Assembly (NCBI RefSeq): GCF_029433335.1
Contig: NZ_JAQTHX010000001.1
Location: 1,612,001 to 1,676,000 of the forward strand
Direction: 5' to 3'
From: Bifidobacterium sp. ESL0745
GTDB taxonomy: Bacteria; Actinomycetota; Actinomycetes; Actinomycetales; Bifidobacteriaceae
DNA length: 64,000 nt
Part shown: positions 27,618-36,092 of the stretch, one piece after another
How the letters are laid out: the number at the start of each line of letters is the position of its first letter
Position numbering within the stretch: the first letter of the stretch is position 1
The notes under the pieces: model-generated
Databases searched by the model: none
Seen by the model: only the letters and a program-made list of their open reading frames with translations
What the model was told of the DNA's origin: nothing
Made by a program: the position numbers and the translations under genes

Positions 27618-27821
27618 TCATACAACACCATTACCGACCGAAATATCATTTTCAGCGTTCCCCGCAAAACCCATGTCTTCCGTCACCGAAACCCCGCAGT
27701 TCGGGCAATGCCGCATGTCGGACGATTTCGTTCACGACACCTGGTTCTGCAGCTCTCCACCCGCTTTGCAGAACGCGTCACCGTCCTGCACCATGCTTCC
27801 GTACTTATTGCAACGATGCAT
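27618..27821 (-). pseudogene. Decayed zinc-ribbon protein gene
   Basis: Starting at the ATG at 27821, preceded by AAGGGAG, the frame reads MHRCNKYGSMVQDGDAFCKA and stops at an in-frame TGA (27732-27734). The same frame resumes with MRHCPNCGVSVTEDMGFAGN and ends at 27618. Both halves look like zinc ribbons (CxxC...CxxC) that have lost cysteines: Tyr and Gly replace Cys in the first, Ala in the second. I read one two-ribbon gene ruined by a nonsense codon and point changes, with its remaining C-terminus deleted. Confidence 0.6.
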
Positions 27822-28376
27822 TCTCTTTTTCTCCCTTTTGTTTATAACCATGATACCGTCTATGAATGCTCACTTACCCCAAGAAGTGACTGTGCCTGCA
27901 AAAACAGGAAATGACAGAGAAATTTGTTGAAATTCCAACGAATACGATTTGCTGTCTTCTCCTTTTGCAACCAGGGTTTCAGGCTCATTCAGTAAGGAAT
28001 CCCTCATCCGTTTTTTCCTCTGAATATCTCATGCTTTCGCGACGCGAAAAATCCCTACTGTTTTCTACCACTCAATCTAAACGTCAATGAACTCGGTAGA
28101 ATGCGACTATTTATTTATCTTAAAAATGATGGTTTACCACGGTATTTGTCTACTGCGAAAAGCGATATGTCAGCGACTGTCAAAGCGCAGATCGACGTGA
28201 TGCCAAACGTGATCGTAAGTTCCAGAATCCGCGTCCAACCCGCCACTACGGATTTGCGCGGGGGCGGCTGTATCATAGGAGAGGTTTCTTATAATTCATC
28301 CTTGCCCTATTGGGTTCGACGTCTGTGTGTCGGGCTAACAATTCGGGCATAAGGTCAATGTATTGGAAGGCGAGAT
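27822..28376. other. Long spacer upstream of prs
   Basis: About 555 bases without a supported gene. The right part must hold the prs promoter, ending in the leader GGAAGGCGAGAT. The left part is AT-rich with no coding bias and may be further debris of the zinc-ribbon gene. Confidence 0.4.
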
Positions 28377-29390
28377 ATGTCGGCAATTCTCGATGGTAAG
28401 CCCAAAAAACGACTGGCATTGGTGACAGGTCGGGCGTATCCCGAGCAGGCCGAGGCCACGGCGGAATGCCTCGGCACGGTGCCGCTTGAAACCACTGCCT
28501 ACGACTTTGCGAACGGCGAGATGTACGTGCGCTATACCGAACCGGTGCGCGGTGCCGACGTTTTCGTGCTGCAATCGCATACCGACCCCATCAACAAGTG
28601 GATTATGGAACAGCTTTTGATGATCGACGCCCTGAAGCGCGCATCGGCCCGTTCCATCACCGTCGTCGCCCCGTTCCTCGGCTATTCGCGCCAGGACAAG
28701 AAGGGCCTGGGCCGCGAGCCCATCACCGCCCGCCTGATGTTCGATCTCTTCCAGGCGGCCGGCGCCAACCGCATCATGACTGTCGACCTGCACGCCTCGC
28801 AGGAGCAGGGTTTCTTCGATGGTCCCGTCGACCATCTGACCGCGATGCCGGTGCTGCTCGATTACGTCAAGAACTCGATGCCGCTCGACAACGCGACCAT
28901 CGTTTCCCCTGACGCGGGACGCATCAAGGTTTCGGAACGCTGGGCGGCCAAGCTCGGCGGGTTGCCGCTGGCCTTCATTCACAAGACCCGCGACGTCACC
29001 CGTCCGAACCACGCCGTGGCCCACGGCATCATCGGCGAGGTGCGCGGACGCGACTGCGTGGTCGTCGACGACATGATCGACACCGCCGGCACCATCTGCG
29101 AAGCCGTGCGCACGCTACGCGAGGCCGGCGCAAAATCCGTGACGCTGGTCGCCACTCACGGGCTCTTGTCTGGTCCCGCCGTCGAACGGCTCAAGGGCTG
29201 TGGCGCTCGCGAAATCGTGTTGATGGACACCGTGCCGGTGCCCGAGGAAAAGCGTCTGCCGAACATGACCGTGCTCTCCATCGCGCCGCTGCTGGCCGCC
29301 GGCATCCGCTCGGTCTTCGAGTCGGAATCGGTTTCGGGCCTCATGGACGGGCTGCCCGAGGACATGCACCCGCGCAACATCTACGCGTGA
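28377..29390 (+). CDS. prs: Ribose-phosphate pyrophosphokinase (PRPP synthetase)
   Basis: A 337-residue cytoplasmic enzyme that makes PRPP from ribose 5-phosphate and ATP for nucleotide, His and Trp synthesis. Motifs: FANGEMYVRYTEPVRGADVF, ATP-binding SRQDKKGLGREPITARL, the Mg-binding TVDLHASQEQGFFD, and the PRPP loop CVVVDDMIDTAGTICEA. The length is slightly longer than the common 315 residues because of a C-terminal extension (VSGLMDGLPEDMHPRNIYA) seen in actinobacteria. The ATG at 28377 follows GGAAGGCGAGAT. Ribokinase lies downstream on the same strand and could supply its substrate. Confidence 0.96.
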   Translation: MSAILDGKPKKRLALVTGRAYPEQAEATAECLGTVPLETTAYDFANGEMYVRYTEPVRGADVFVLQSHTDPINKWIMEQLLMIDALKRASARSITVVAPFLGYSRQDKKGLGREPITARLMFDLFQAAGANRIMTVDLHASQEQGFFDGPVDHLTAMPVLLDYVKNSMPLDNATIVSPDAGRIKVSERWAAKLGGLPLAFIHKTRDVTRPNHAVAHGIIGEVRGRDCVVVDDMIDTAGTICEAVRTLREAGAKSVTLVATHGLLSGPAVERLKGCGAREIVLMDTVPVPEEKRLPNMTVLSIAPLLAAGIRSVFESESVSGLMDGLPEDMHPRNIYA

Positions 29391-29457
29391 AGACGCCGCG
29401 TAAACATCTACGCGCGAAAGCACCACGCCGTCCACGCTCTCACCATCACCGCTGATG

Positions 29458-29630
29458 ACGGCAGGAAATGACCATTCCCAACATATTTTTCGTTCATTTC
29501 CTGTTGTCAAAATCGATTACGGCAGGATTAAGGCAAAAACACACGGATTCTTGTTCATTTTCTCCCGTTGTGAACCCATCAAAGCACGATTGGGACAGTA
29601 AAGTAACAATTTTCGTTCATTTCCTGCCGC
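29458..29630. repeat. Degenerate 61-bp tandem repeat between prs and rbsK
   Basis: Three copies of TTTCGTTCATTTCCTG-like sequence occur at 29487, about 29549 and 29610 (61-62 bp apart), each preceded by ACGGCAGGA-like sequence (29458, 29519, and a weaker one near 29586). CAGGAAATGA (29462-29471) is a perfect inverse of TCATTTCCTG (29494-29503). Dyad centres fall at 29482.5 and 29513, i.e. 30.5 bp apart. Confidence 0.75.
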
Positions 29631-29779
29631 TATAGGTGGGAGAACGACGGTTTCAGCTGGGATCCGGGGCGATTAGCCGGGGCCGGAGAATCAGCCAGGA
29701 CCACAGCGATTCAGCCTGAGCCGGGGTGACGAACTCAGAAACGGAATCCTGGCCGAGGAAAATCTGATTTGACTTCTTT

Positions 29780-29795
29780 GATAAAACGTTTCATC
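29780..29795. promoter_or_regulatory. LacI-type operator-like dyad upstream of rbsK
   Basis: GATAAAACGTTTCATC is an imperfect palindrome with an AAACGTTT core, as in many LacI-family operators. It lies 57 bases before the ribokinase start and overlaps a possible promoter (TTGATA then TATAGT, 15 bp apart). Repression by a pentose-responsive regulator is inferred. Confidence 0.5.
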
Positions 29796-29851
29796 CTCTA
29801 TAGTAGCTTTTAAATCTTCGAGTTACTGCATCGCTGCGAAACGAGGACAAT

Positions 29852-30835
29852 ATGAACGCGAATACCATATCCATGCTTGATCGCATTTCCGGTTCAATCA
29901 GCATTGTGGGATCAATGAACGCGGACTATACCGTCACCGCCAAGCGCCTGCCAAAACCCGGCGAAACCATTGCCGGAGGCCCGCTGCGCATCCTTCCAGG
30001 CGGCAAGTCGGGCAACCAGGCTGCGGCGGCCGCGCGAATCGGCGCGAGCGTCAGTATGTTCGGGGCCGTGGGGAGCGACGCCAACGCCGACTTCCTGCTC
30101 GGCAAGCTCAATGACGCCGGCGTGGACACAACGCACGTCCGCCGCGCCGACGGCGCCAGCGGCACGACCGTGATCACCGTCGACGACAACGGCGAAAACA
30201 CCATCGTCTATTCGGCCGGTTCCAACGCAACCGTCAGCGTCGACTACATCGAAAGCCGGAAAGACGTGCTGCTCAAGTCATCGGTGCTTGGCCTGTGCCT
30301 GGAAAGCCCGATCGAAACCGTCACCGCTACGGCGAAAATGTGCCACGACGCGGGGATCAAGGTGCTTTTGAACGACTCCCCCTTCACCGACAAGCTGCCA
30401 AACGAGCTCATCGCATACTCGGACATCCTTCTGGTCAACGAACACGAGATGGCGCAACTGCTCAACATCGCCGAACCCAAGAACGACGACTGGCTGGGGA
30501 TGGACTGGAATTACATCGCCCATGTCATGCACGATTTCGGCTTCAAACAGGCCGTCGTCACCCTCGGCGCTGACGGTGCGATCATCATTGAAAAGGATCA
30601 CACTTACCACGTCGACGCCGCAAAAATCAACGCCGTCGACACCACCGGTTGCGGCGACGCCTTTATGGGTACCCTGCTTGCGGGCCTGTCCTCGGGCTTT
30701 TCGCTCAGCGACTCCGCGTCACTGGCTTCTTACGTGGCCGCCTACGCCGCCACCGGATATGGTGCGCAGGCTTCGTACGGAAGCGCAAAGCAGATTAAGG
30801 ATTTCTTCACGTGTCCAACCCAGCAGAACGCATAA
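29852..30835 (+). CDS. rbsK: Ribokinase (PfkB family)
   Basis: A 327-residue sugar kinase that converts ribose to ribose 5-phosphate. Signature regions: SIVGSMNADYTVTAKRLPKPGETI, the glycine-rich PGGKSGNQAAAAARIGA, and the anion-hole/catalytic motif VDTTGCGDAFMGT with catalytic Asp269. NEHEMAQLL is the usual conserved core element. The ATG at 29852 follows GAGGACAAT. A LacI-type dyad lies upstream. No ribose transporter is adjacent. Specificity within the PfkB family is moderately certain. Confidence 0.88.
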   Translation: MNANTISMLDRISGSISIVGSMNADYTVTAKRLPKPGETIAGGPLRILPGGKSGNQAAAAARIGASVSMFGAVGSDANADFLLGKLNDAGVDTTHVRRADGASGTTVITVDDNGENTIVYSAGSNATVSVDYIESRKDVLLKSSVLGLCLESPIETVTATAKMCHDAGIKVLLNDSPFTDKLPNELIAYSDILLVNEHEMAQLLNIAEPKNDDWLGMDWNYIAHVMHDFGFKQAVVTLGADGAIIIEKDHTYHVDAAKINAVDTTGCGDAFMGTLLAGLSSGFSLSDSASLASYVAAYAATGYGAQASYGSAKQIKDFFTCPTQQNA

Positions 30836-31045
30836 AACACCCTATACATGAATAAGCCGCATTAAAGGCCCGCAGCCTTGATTTCCGGCGGCTTCTCACC
30901 GATAGGTTCGTCAGCTTTGAATGGTGCGATGGCGTGCCGCCGCCGCTGTTGACTTGCCAGTGCGAAGCCACCATCAAAGGCGATGCCACAATAACGAAAA
31001 GCGGAAGTCATGAAGAAAAAGATTAATCTGGTTAATCCACGGACA
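30836..31045. other. Spacer between rbsK and its terminator
   Basis: About 210 bases after rbsK. A 49-codon minus-strand frame (30862-31010) has no ribosome site or recognisable product, so I do not call it. Nothing else is evident. Confidence 0.35.
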
Positions 31046-31085
31046 GGCAGGGTCGTACATGGTGAGTGCTGACCCTGCCGTTTTG
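31046..31085 (+). terminator. Rho-independent terminator
   Basis: GGCAGGGTC (31046-31054) and GACCCTGCC (31071-31079) form a 9-bp stem followed by GTTTTGTT. It lies some 210 bases after rbsK and would end that transcript. Confidence 0.75.
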
Positions 31086-31214
31086 TTAATCTACCGCGCT
31101 TCAAATCAGACTTTACATCGCAGCTGTGTATGGAATTTCCCTATGACCCTACCGAGACAATTATCGAATCAGTGAAATCGAAAAGAAACAAAAAATCGGC
31201 ATATTCTTATTATT

Positions 31215-32303
31215 ATGATAGGGACAAAATCTGATTCTTTAGTCGCAAAAAAGCATACGATCAGAACGGCTAGGGATGACAACGCGGCTCAGCGTCGAGA
31301 ACATTCCAAACGCCATCACCAAAAACTCTGGCTGCCTGATCAACCGGGGGCCTGGGCAATGGCGCTGTTCCCGGCTATCGGAGGAATCGTGGTCGGCGGG
31401 GTCTCCTGGCGCAATGTCTGGCTGACGGCGGCATGGACGCTGTGTTATTGCTTCCAATTCAGCGCGGCTCGATGGCTGGGCGTTCGTGCGCACGAAGCCA
31501 AGGACGTGCGGAAACGTCATTCAACCATCTATTTCGTGCCGGCGGCCGTCTACCTCATCATCACCGCCATTGTCGGCATTCCGGTTTTCGTTTTCGCCCC
31601 GAAACTGTTGTGGTGGATTCCGGCCTACGCCGTTTTGGCGGTGCTGTCGTTCTGGGCCGCGTGGAAGCGAAGCGAACGCACACTGTGGGGCAATGCCGTC
31701 GCTGTCATCGCAGCCGGAGGCATGGCCCTGCTTTCGGCCTCTCTTGGATCACGATTCTTTGTACCCGCCGCGCCGCACGAACGCTTTACGTCACGCCTGT
31801 CGCCGGTCTTGGCTCCCAACAGCGCTGCTGCCACAGACCCGAACAGTCCAGCTGCCGTGGCGGTATATCAAAGCAATCCCTTGCCCGGTCCGCACTCCGC
31901 AGGCTTGGCACAATACTATTTCAGCTCGCCGCTGTTGCCAAAAGCCGGCGTCATCGCGGCACTCGCGTTTATCCTTACCGAATATGCTTCAGTCTTATTC
32001 GTCAAGACGATGATTCGTGAACATGGACACGTCGGTTATTATGCACTCTCCATCGGCTATCACGTTTTGCTTGTCGCGCTCGGTTTCACAAGTCCGACAC
32101 TGCTACGTGCGGCAAGCGGCCTCGCACTGCCTCGCAGCACTTTTGCCTCTACTTTGCTTTGGGGCGTTCCCACCGTCATTTTGCTGCTGCGGGCCACGAT
32201 TTTCCCGCTGACGCATAAGCGCATGAAACCTGTGCACATCGGCATGATCGAAGCCGCCACGAGCGTGATGAACCTCGTCGTCATTGCACTTGTGCTGATC
32301 TGA
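31215..32303 (+). CDS. YwiC-like integral membrane protein
   Basis: A 362-residue polytopic membrane protein with roughly ten hydrophobic segments. The opening of the membrane part, LWLPDQPGAWAMALFPAIGG, matches the conserved start of the YwiC-like family (normally WxPxQHGAWAML), and the following SARWLGVRAHEAKDVRKRH fits the first cytoplasmic loop. The function of the family is unknown. A central extracytoplasmic loop (APHERFTSRLSPVLAPNSAA...) is longer than usual. The start is uncertain: ATG at 31215 has no ribosome site. A 40-residue basic tail precedes the first helix. Confidence 0.75.
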   Translation: MIGTKSDSLVAKKHTIRTARDDNAAQRREHSKRHHQKLWLPDQPGAWAMALFPAIGGIVVGGVSWRNVWLTAAWTLCYCFQFSAARWLGVRAHEAKDVRKRHSTIYFVPAAVYLIITAIVGIPVFVFAPKLLWWIPAYAVLAVLSFWAAWKRSERTLWGNAVAVIAAGGMALLSASLGSRFFVPAAPHERFTSRLSPVLAPNSAAATDPNSPAAVAVYQSNPLPGPHSAGLAQYYFSSPLLPKAGVIAALAFILTEYASVLFVKTMIREHGHVGYYALSIGYHVLLVALGFTSPTLLRAASGLALPRSTFASTLLWGVPTVILLLRATIFPLTHKRMKPVHIGMIEAATSVMNLVVIALVLI

Positions 32304-32313
32304 ACTTTCGAAT

Positions 32314-32901
32314 TCAGCGTGAAAGATAGGGATTACCGGCGACGACGAAGCGTCGCGGGCGGTCCTTGGCCTTGCTGATACCAATGCGCTGTGTTGTTTC
32401 AATGTGTTCGCAGGAGCGCAGGGAGCCAGTTTCGAGGCTCAGCGGCGGCTTGCGCAGGTCGTGGCCGTAGAGGTCCATGGTGATGCCAAGCGACTTGCAG
32501 ATCTTGCCGGGTCCGTTGAGGCAGTCCTTGATACGCCGGCCACCGCGACGCTTTTCGATGATTTCGACGGTTCTGCTGTCCATCGGTTCGGCGGCGCGAA
32601 TCAGCGCGCCCGCGCCGAAGCCTTCCTCGAACGCGGTGACGTTCATGCAAAGGTTCATGCCGTAAACCAAATAAATGTAGGCATGACCGGACGGGCCGAA
32701 CATTGCGCGGTTGCGCTCGCTTTTGCCATGGAAGGTGTGACTCGCCGGGTCAAGCTGGTCGTAGGCCTCGGTTTCCACGATGCGCACAGTCAGCGTTTCG
32801 CCGTCAATCTCACGGATCAATAGACAGCCGAGAAGCCCTTGCGCCACGGTTTCGGCGTCCTCACTCAAAAAATCAGGGAACATGGTTCCATTGAAGCCCA
32901 T
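32314..32901 (-). CDS. 3-methyladenine DNA glycosylase (AAG/MPG family)
   Basis: A 195-residue DNA repair enzyme that excises alkylated purines. Family signatures: AETVAQGLLGCLLIREIDG, the catalytic-Glu region RIVETEAYDQLDPASH, GKSERNRAMFGPSGHAYIYLVYGM, CMNVTAF and LNGPGKICKSLGI. I placed the start at the ATG at 32901 (MGFNGTMFPDF). A further ATG at 32883 is also possible, and neither has a strong ribosome site. A longer frame to 32997 would run into the palindromic repeat element and is rejected. The gene converges with the YwiC-like gene, only 10 bases away. Confidence 0.9.
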   Translation of the reverse strand: MGFNGTMFPDFLSEDAETVAQGLLGCLLIREIDGETLTVRIVETEAYDQLDPASHTFHGKSERNRAMFGPSGHAYIYLVYGMNLCMNVTAFEEGFGAGALIRAAEPMDSRTVEIIEKRRGGRRIKDCLNGPGKICKSLGITMDLYGHDLRKPPLSLETGSLRSCEHIETTQRIGISKAKDRPRRFVVAGNPYLSR

Positions 32902-32933
32902 CCCCAAGAATTCAAAAGTCGCGGTATCGCCCC

Positions 32934-33085
32934 TTCTTGGCGCGCCAAGAACCCCGAAAAACGGCAAATTGTCCTTCAATCTTCGAAAAATGGCCAACTT
33001 GGCGCGCCAAGAACCCCTATTTTGGGCATATTAAGCATGAATCTCCCGAAAACGGGCCTCTTGGCGCGCCTACATACCCCAAAAA
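32934..33085. repeat. 62-bp phased palindrome element, copy A
   Basis: Three GGCGCGCC cores at 32939, 33001 and 33063 (exactly 62 bp apart). The first is TTCTTGGCGCGCCAAGAA (18-bp perfect palindrome), the second CTTGGCGCGCCAAG, the third has only the left arm intact. Between cores 2 and 3, TTTTGGG and CCCGAAAA form a dyad centred at 33035.5, exactly halfway. Between cores 1 and 2 the midway dyad is weak (ATTG/CAAT near 32974). It lies 3' of the mevalonate-pathway fusion gene and 5' of the glycosylase gene. Confidence 0.95.
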
Positions 33086-33153
33086 TTAAGAATTAATGAA
33101 ATGGATGATTCGGAACTTTTCAAAGCGAATGACACACACCGGATTGTGGCAGG

Positions 33154-35772
33154 TTATTGACGTCGCGCAAGCGCTGACAAGTCGACACCCAGCAGATGTG
33201 CCTCTTCGGCGGTTTTGCCGGTGACCAGCAGATCCGTGCCGCGCAAATCGGCGACGGTTTTCGCACCAAGCAAGGCCATCAGCGAACGCACCTGAGCCTT
33301 CCAACCGTTGATTTCGACGGTCAGCCCGGCTTCTCCGGAGGCGCTCAGCACTTGCAGGAAGTGACCGGAGACACCGACAGCCTGTGCGCCCAACGCGAGC
33401 GACTTGACCACGTCAAGCGGGTTGCGCACACCACCGGACGCGAGTACGGTAACGTCGATTCCGTTGGAACAATTCTGTCTGCGGTCGGTTTCATTCGCGC
33501 TATCCGCACGCAAACCAGCACCGGCAGCGTCAAGTCGCTTGGCGCCATTTGCGCTTCCACTGGAACAAGATGCAAAGTCGCGAGAGCTATTAACGTTTTC
33601 TGCATTACACTTTTCAGGTATCAATGAAAGCAAGCACAACGCCGTGGACTGGCCCCAACCGGCCATGTAACTGTACTCGTGACCTGCGCGCCGCGCGTTC
33701 TCGATACGCGCGAAATCAGTGCCGCCCCTGCCGCTGACGTCGACCGTGCGAACGCCCAACTCGGCCAACTGTCCTACGGTTCGCGCGCTCATGCCGAAGC
33801 CGACTTCCTTGACCATCACCGGCACCGGCGAAGCCTTGACGATGGCGGCGATGCGAGACGGCCACGCCTCAAAATCGCGCGACCCCTCAGGCATCACCAG
33901 CTCCTGGGCGGCATTGATGTGGATCTGCAATGCATCAGCGCCAATCATCTTGACGGCCTGCAGCGCGTCTTCAACGCTCGCCGACAGCCCGACATTGGCA
34001 AAAACGAAGCCAGACGGATTATGCTCACGGATTGTGGTGAACGTTGGTTCAAGTTTGGAATTACGAATGGCGACGGATTGTGATCCTGCGGCCATGGTCA
34101 AACCGGTCGAGGCAGCGACACGTGCGAACGCAGCGTTGATAGCTCCGGTTTTGGTTGATCCGCCCGTCATCGCGTTGATGTAGAACGGCACGTCCCATTT
34201 TGCGTCGCAGACTTCGGTGGACATGTCCACTTCGACTACATCGACGCTGCCCAAGCTGTGATGGACGAAAGCGAGGTCGTCAAAAGCGTTGCGTTGCTCG
34301 TCGCCGTGTTCGGCGAGCGCAAGACGCACGTGGTCGTTCTTGCGGTTCGATCCGGCCCCGGAAACCCGCGAATCTTCGTTGAAAATGTGGCCTGCCACGG
34401 CGTTCGAGAGCGGCAGATTCTGCGTTCCCGAACCGTCGACACCGGCACCGCGAAAACCAGCGATACCAGCACCGTCAACGTCATTGACACCGCGGGTACG
34501 AGGGATATCGGCGATACCATCAATGCCAGTGGCCTCGCCACCGCCAACCCGTTCCGAAAAATTTCCTTCGGTGCGCATGCTTTCGGCAATTCCGCCGAAC
34601 ATGTCCGGAATGGTACCCGTCCAATCGGCCAGCTCGACCTGTGGATCATGGACCGATAAATCCAGCGGAACGATGCTTTTCTCCTGCCAACCGCGCGTAA
34701 CGGCGTCGCAATCGGCGGTCGGTCCGGCAATTGCGATGCCGCAGTCGCCGCCGCCCGCACCGGAACTTTTTGCCGCGGCACCATGGCTTTCGGCCACTTC
34801 GACCAAATCACGTAAGGCTGGCGTTTCGATGACCACGCCCGTAAATGACGACAGGTCCTGCAACAGCTTGCGTGCCTCACGCACGCGGGCGATGACGGCC
34901 TGCTCGTCGTTACCGATCAAGGCTTGCGCCAAGGCATCCACACAGGCATCGCTGCCGTTAAGAAAGTCCTGATACATCCGCTCGTGTTCGGCGGCGCTTT
35001 GCTGCTGGACATGGCCTACCAGCGAGGGCGTGGAGGCGGGGTTGCCGGTCCATCCGACCATCAGGCGCAGACTGGATCCATCCCCGAACGTCTGAAGCCG
35101 CGCGATACTCAATCCCGGCCACGGCATGTCAATCAGGTCGCTCAACGCAGTATCCTGCAGGCGATTGGTGACCCACTGCCGGTCAACCGCCGTGAAGCGG
35201 ATGCAGCCGCCGAACAGGCTTGCCGCCAAATCGCCACCGGAACCGACCTTCTGTGCTCGGCTGGCCGAGACGAACGCCAGTTTGTATTGCTGCATCGGGT
35301 CAAGTTCAAGGCCATAGAAGGCCGTCAGCGCCTTCATCATCGCCACCGTCACCGCGGCCGACGAGCCCAGGCCGTACTTGCGCCCGGAGGCGTCGTCAAG
35401 TTCGCTTTCGATGTTAACGTCGTAGATTTTGAGGTCCTTGCCTTGCTGCTGGGCCAATTCCTCAACCGCGTGGATGACGGAAAGAACGAACGCGGCGCCC
35501 GGCTGCTCCACATCGGGCACCGCACGTCCCGCACGACGCCGCCATGTAACCGATGCCTCAGGATGACCTGCGGAATGGATACGGCCGACCGGATCGACAC
35601 CAAAAGTCTGGGGTTGTTCGTGCTCGGTGATGCGAGCAGTCAACAGACGGTTGACGGCAACGAGAATCGCGGGGTGGCCGTGCTCGACTACGGCATATTC
35701 GCCGGCGATATAAAGCTTTCCAGGAGCCGTTGCCACGCTGCTTTTCGGTTCCTGGGCCTGCTTATCGCTCAT
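33154..35772 (-). CDS. Fusion of phosphomevalonate kinase and type 2 IPP isomerase
   Basis: An 872-residue bifunctional enzyme of the mevalonate route to isoprenoids. Residues 1-385 are a GHMP kinase: APGKLYIAGEYAVVEHGHPAI, the ATP loop KYGLGSSAAVTVA (132-144) and the C-terminal AAKSSGAGGGDCGIA (333-347), as in phosphomevalonate kinase. A Gly/Asp-rich linker (about 385-475) leads to a type 2 (FMN-dependent) isopentenyl-diphosphate isomerase from RKNDHVRLALAEH (477) to the end, with FYINAMTGGS, AAGSQSVAIR, QIHINAAQE, VKEVGFGMS, DVSGRGGTDFARIE and LASGGVRNPLD. An insertion of about 50 residues (718-772) is unusual for this family. No internal stop or frameshift is present, and the stretch between the domains lacks a ribosome site. 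Other mevalonate genes are not in this window. Confidence 0.9.
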   Translation of the reverse strand: MSDKQAQEPKSSVATAPGKLYIAGEYAVVEHGHPAILVAVNRLLTARITEHEQPQTFGVDPVGRIHSAGHPEASVTWRRRAGRAVPDVEQPGAAFVLSVIHAVEELAQQQGKDLKIYDVNIESELDDASGRKYGLGSSAAVTVAMMKALTAFYGLELDPMQQYKLAFVSASRAQKVGSGGDLAASLFGGCIRFTAVDRQWVTNRLQDTALSDLIDMPWPGLSIARLQTFGDGSSLRLMVGWTGNPASTPSLVGHVQQQSAAEHERMYQDFLNGSDACVDALAQALIGNDEQAVIARVREARKLLQDLSSFTGVVIETPALRDLVEVAESHGAAAKSSGAGGGDCGIAIAGPTADCDAVTRGWQEKSIVPLDLSVHDPQVELADWTGTIPDMFGGIAESMRTEGNFSERVGGGEATGIDGIADIPRTRGVNDVDGAGIAGFRGAGVDGSGTQNLPLSNAVAGHIFNEDSRVSGAGSNRKNDHVRLALAEHGDEQRNAFDDLAFVHHSLGSVDVVEVDMSTEVCDAKWDVPFYINAMTGGSTKTGAINAAFARVAASTGLTMAAGSQSVAIRNSKLEPTFTTIREHNPSGFVFANVGLSASVEDALQAVKMIGADALQIHINAAQELVMPEGSRDFEAWPSRIAAIVKASPVPVMVKEVGFGMSARTVGQLAELGVRTVDVSGRGGTDFARIENARRAGHEYSYMAGWGQSTALCLLSLIPEKCNAENVNSSRDFASCSSGSANGAKRLDAAGAGLRADSANETDRRQNCSNGIDVTVLASGGVRNPLDVVKSLALGAQAVGVSGHFLQVLSASGEAGLTVEINGWKAQVRSLMALLGAKTVADLRGTDLLVTGKTAEEAHLLGVDLSALARRQ

Positions 35773-35836
35773 CGTTATGCCGTTCCTTCCCTCTCATATC
35801 GCGGGCACGTTGCAATTTGACCTTCGCGTTACGTTG

Positions 35837-35855
35837 AGTATCACCGTGTGATACT
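35837..35855. promoter_or_regulatory. Inverted repeat upstream of the mevalonate fusion gene
   Basis: AGTATCAC-CGT-GTGATACT is an 8-bp perfect inverted repeat with a 3-base centre, 65 bases upstream of the fusion gene start. It looks like an operator of a GntR/TetR-type repressor. No cognate regulator is adjacent. Confidence 0.5.
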
Positions 35856-36092
35856 TTTCCCCAGGTCGCACGACGCACCTAGCTATCCTTACTCAATGTA
35901 GACGTAACCGGCACGTCGTTGAACCTCATGGGCACACTCTGCACCAAATACCCCGATAATCTGCGCAGCACCGCCACATTGCAGCCATTGCCAACTTCCT
36001 GCGTATACGAAAAATGGGAATGTTCATAGCCCCGCAATCGAAAACGGTTACTATAAAAGCACGTGCAGATTCATAACGACAAAGGAGCTATC
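35856..36092. other. Divergent spacer between the mevalonate fusion gene and the MIF-like gene
   Basis: About 240 bases without a gene. It should hold the promoter of the MIF-like gene and part of that of the leftward fusion gene. No clear hexamers stand out. Confidence 0.35.

Noticed and set aside
32934-33085. CRISPR-like array of palindromic repeats and spacers
   Set aside because: Only three repeats per locus, the intervals between repeats are themselves related and palindromic rather than unique, and no cas gene is present.
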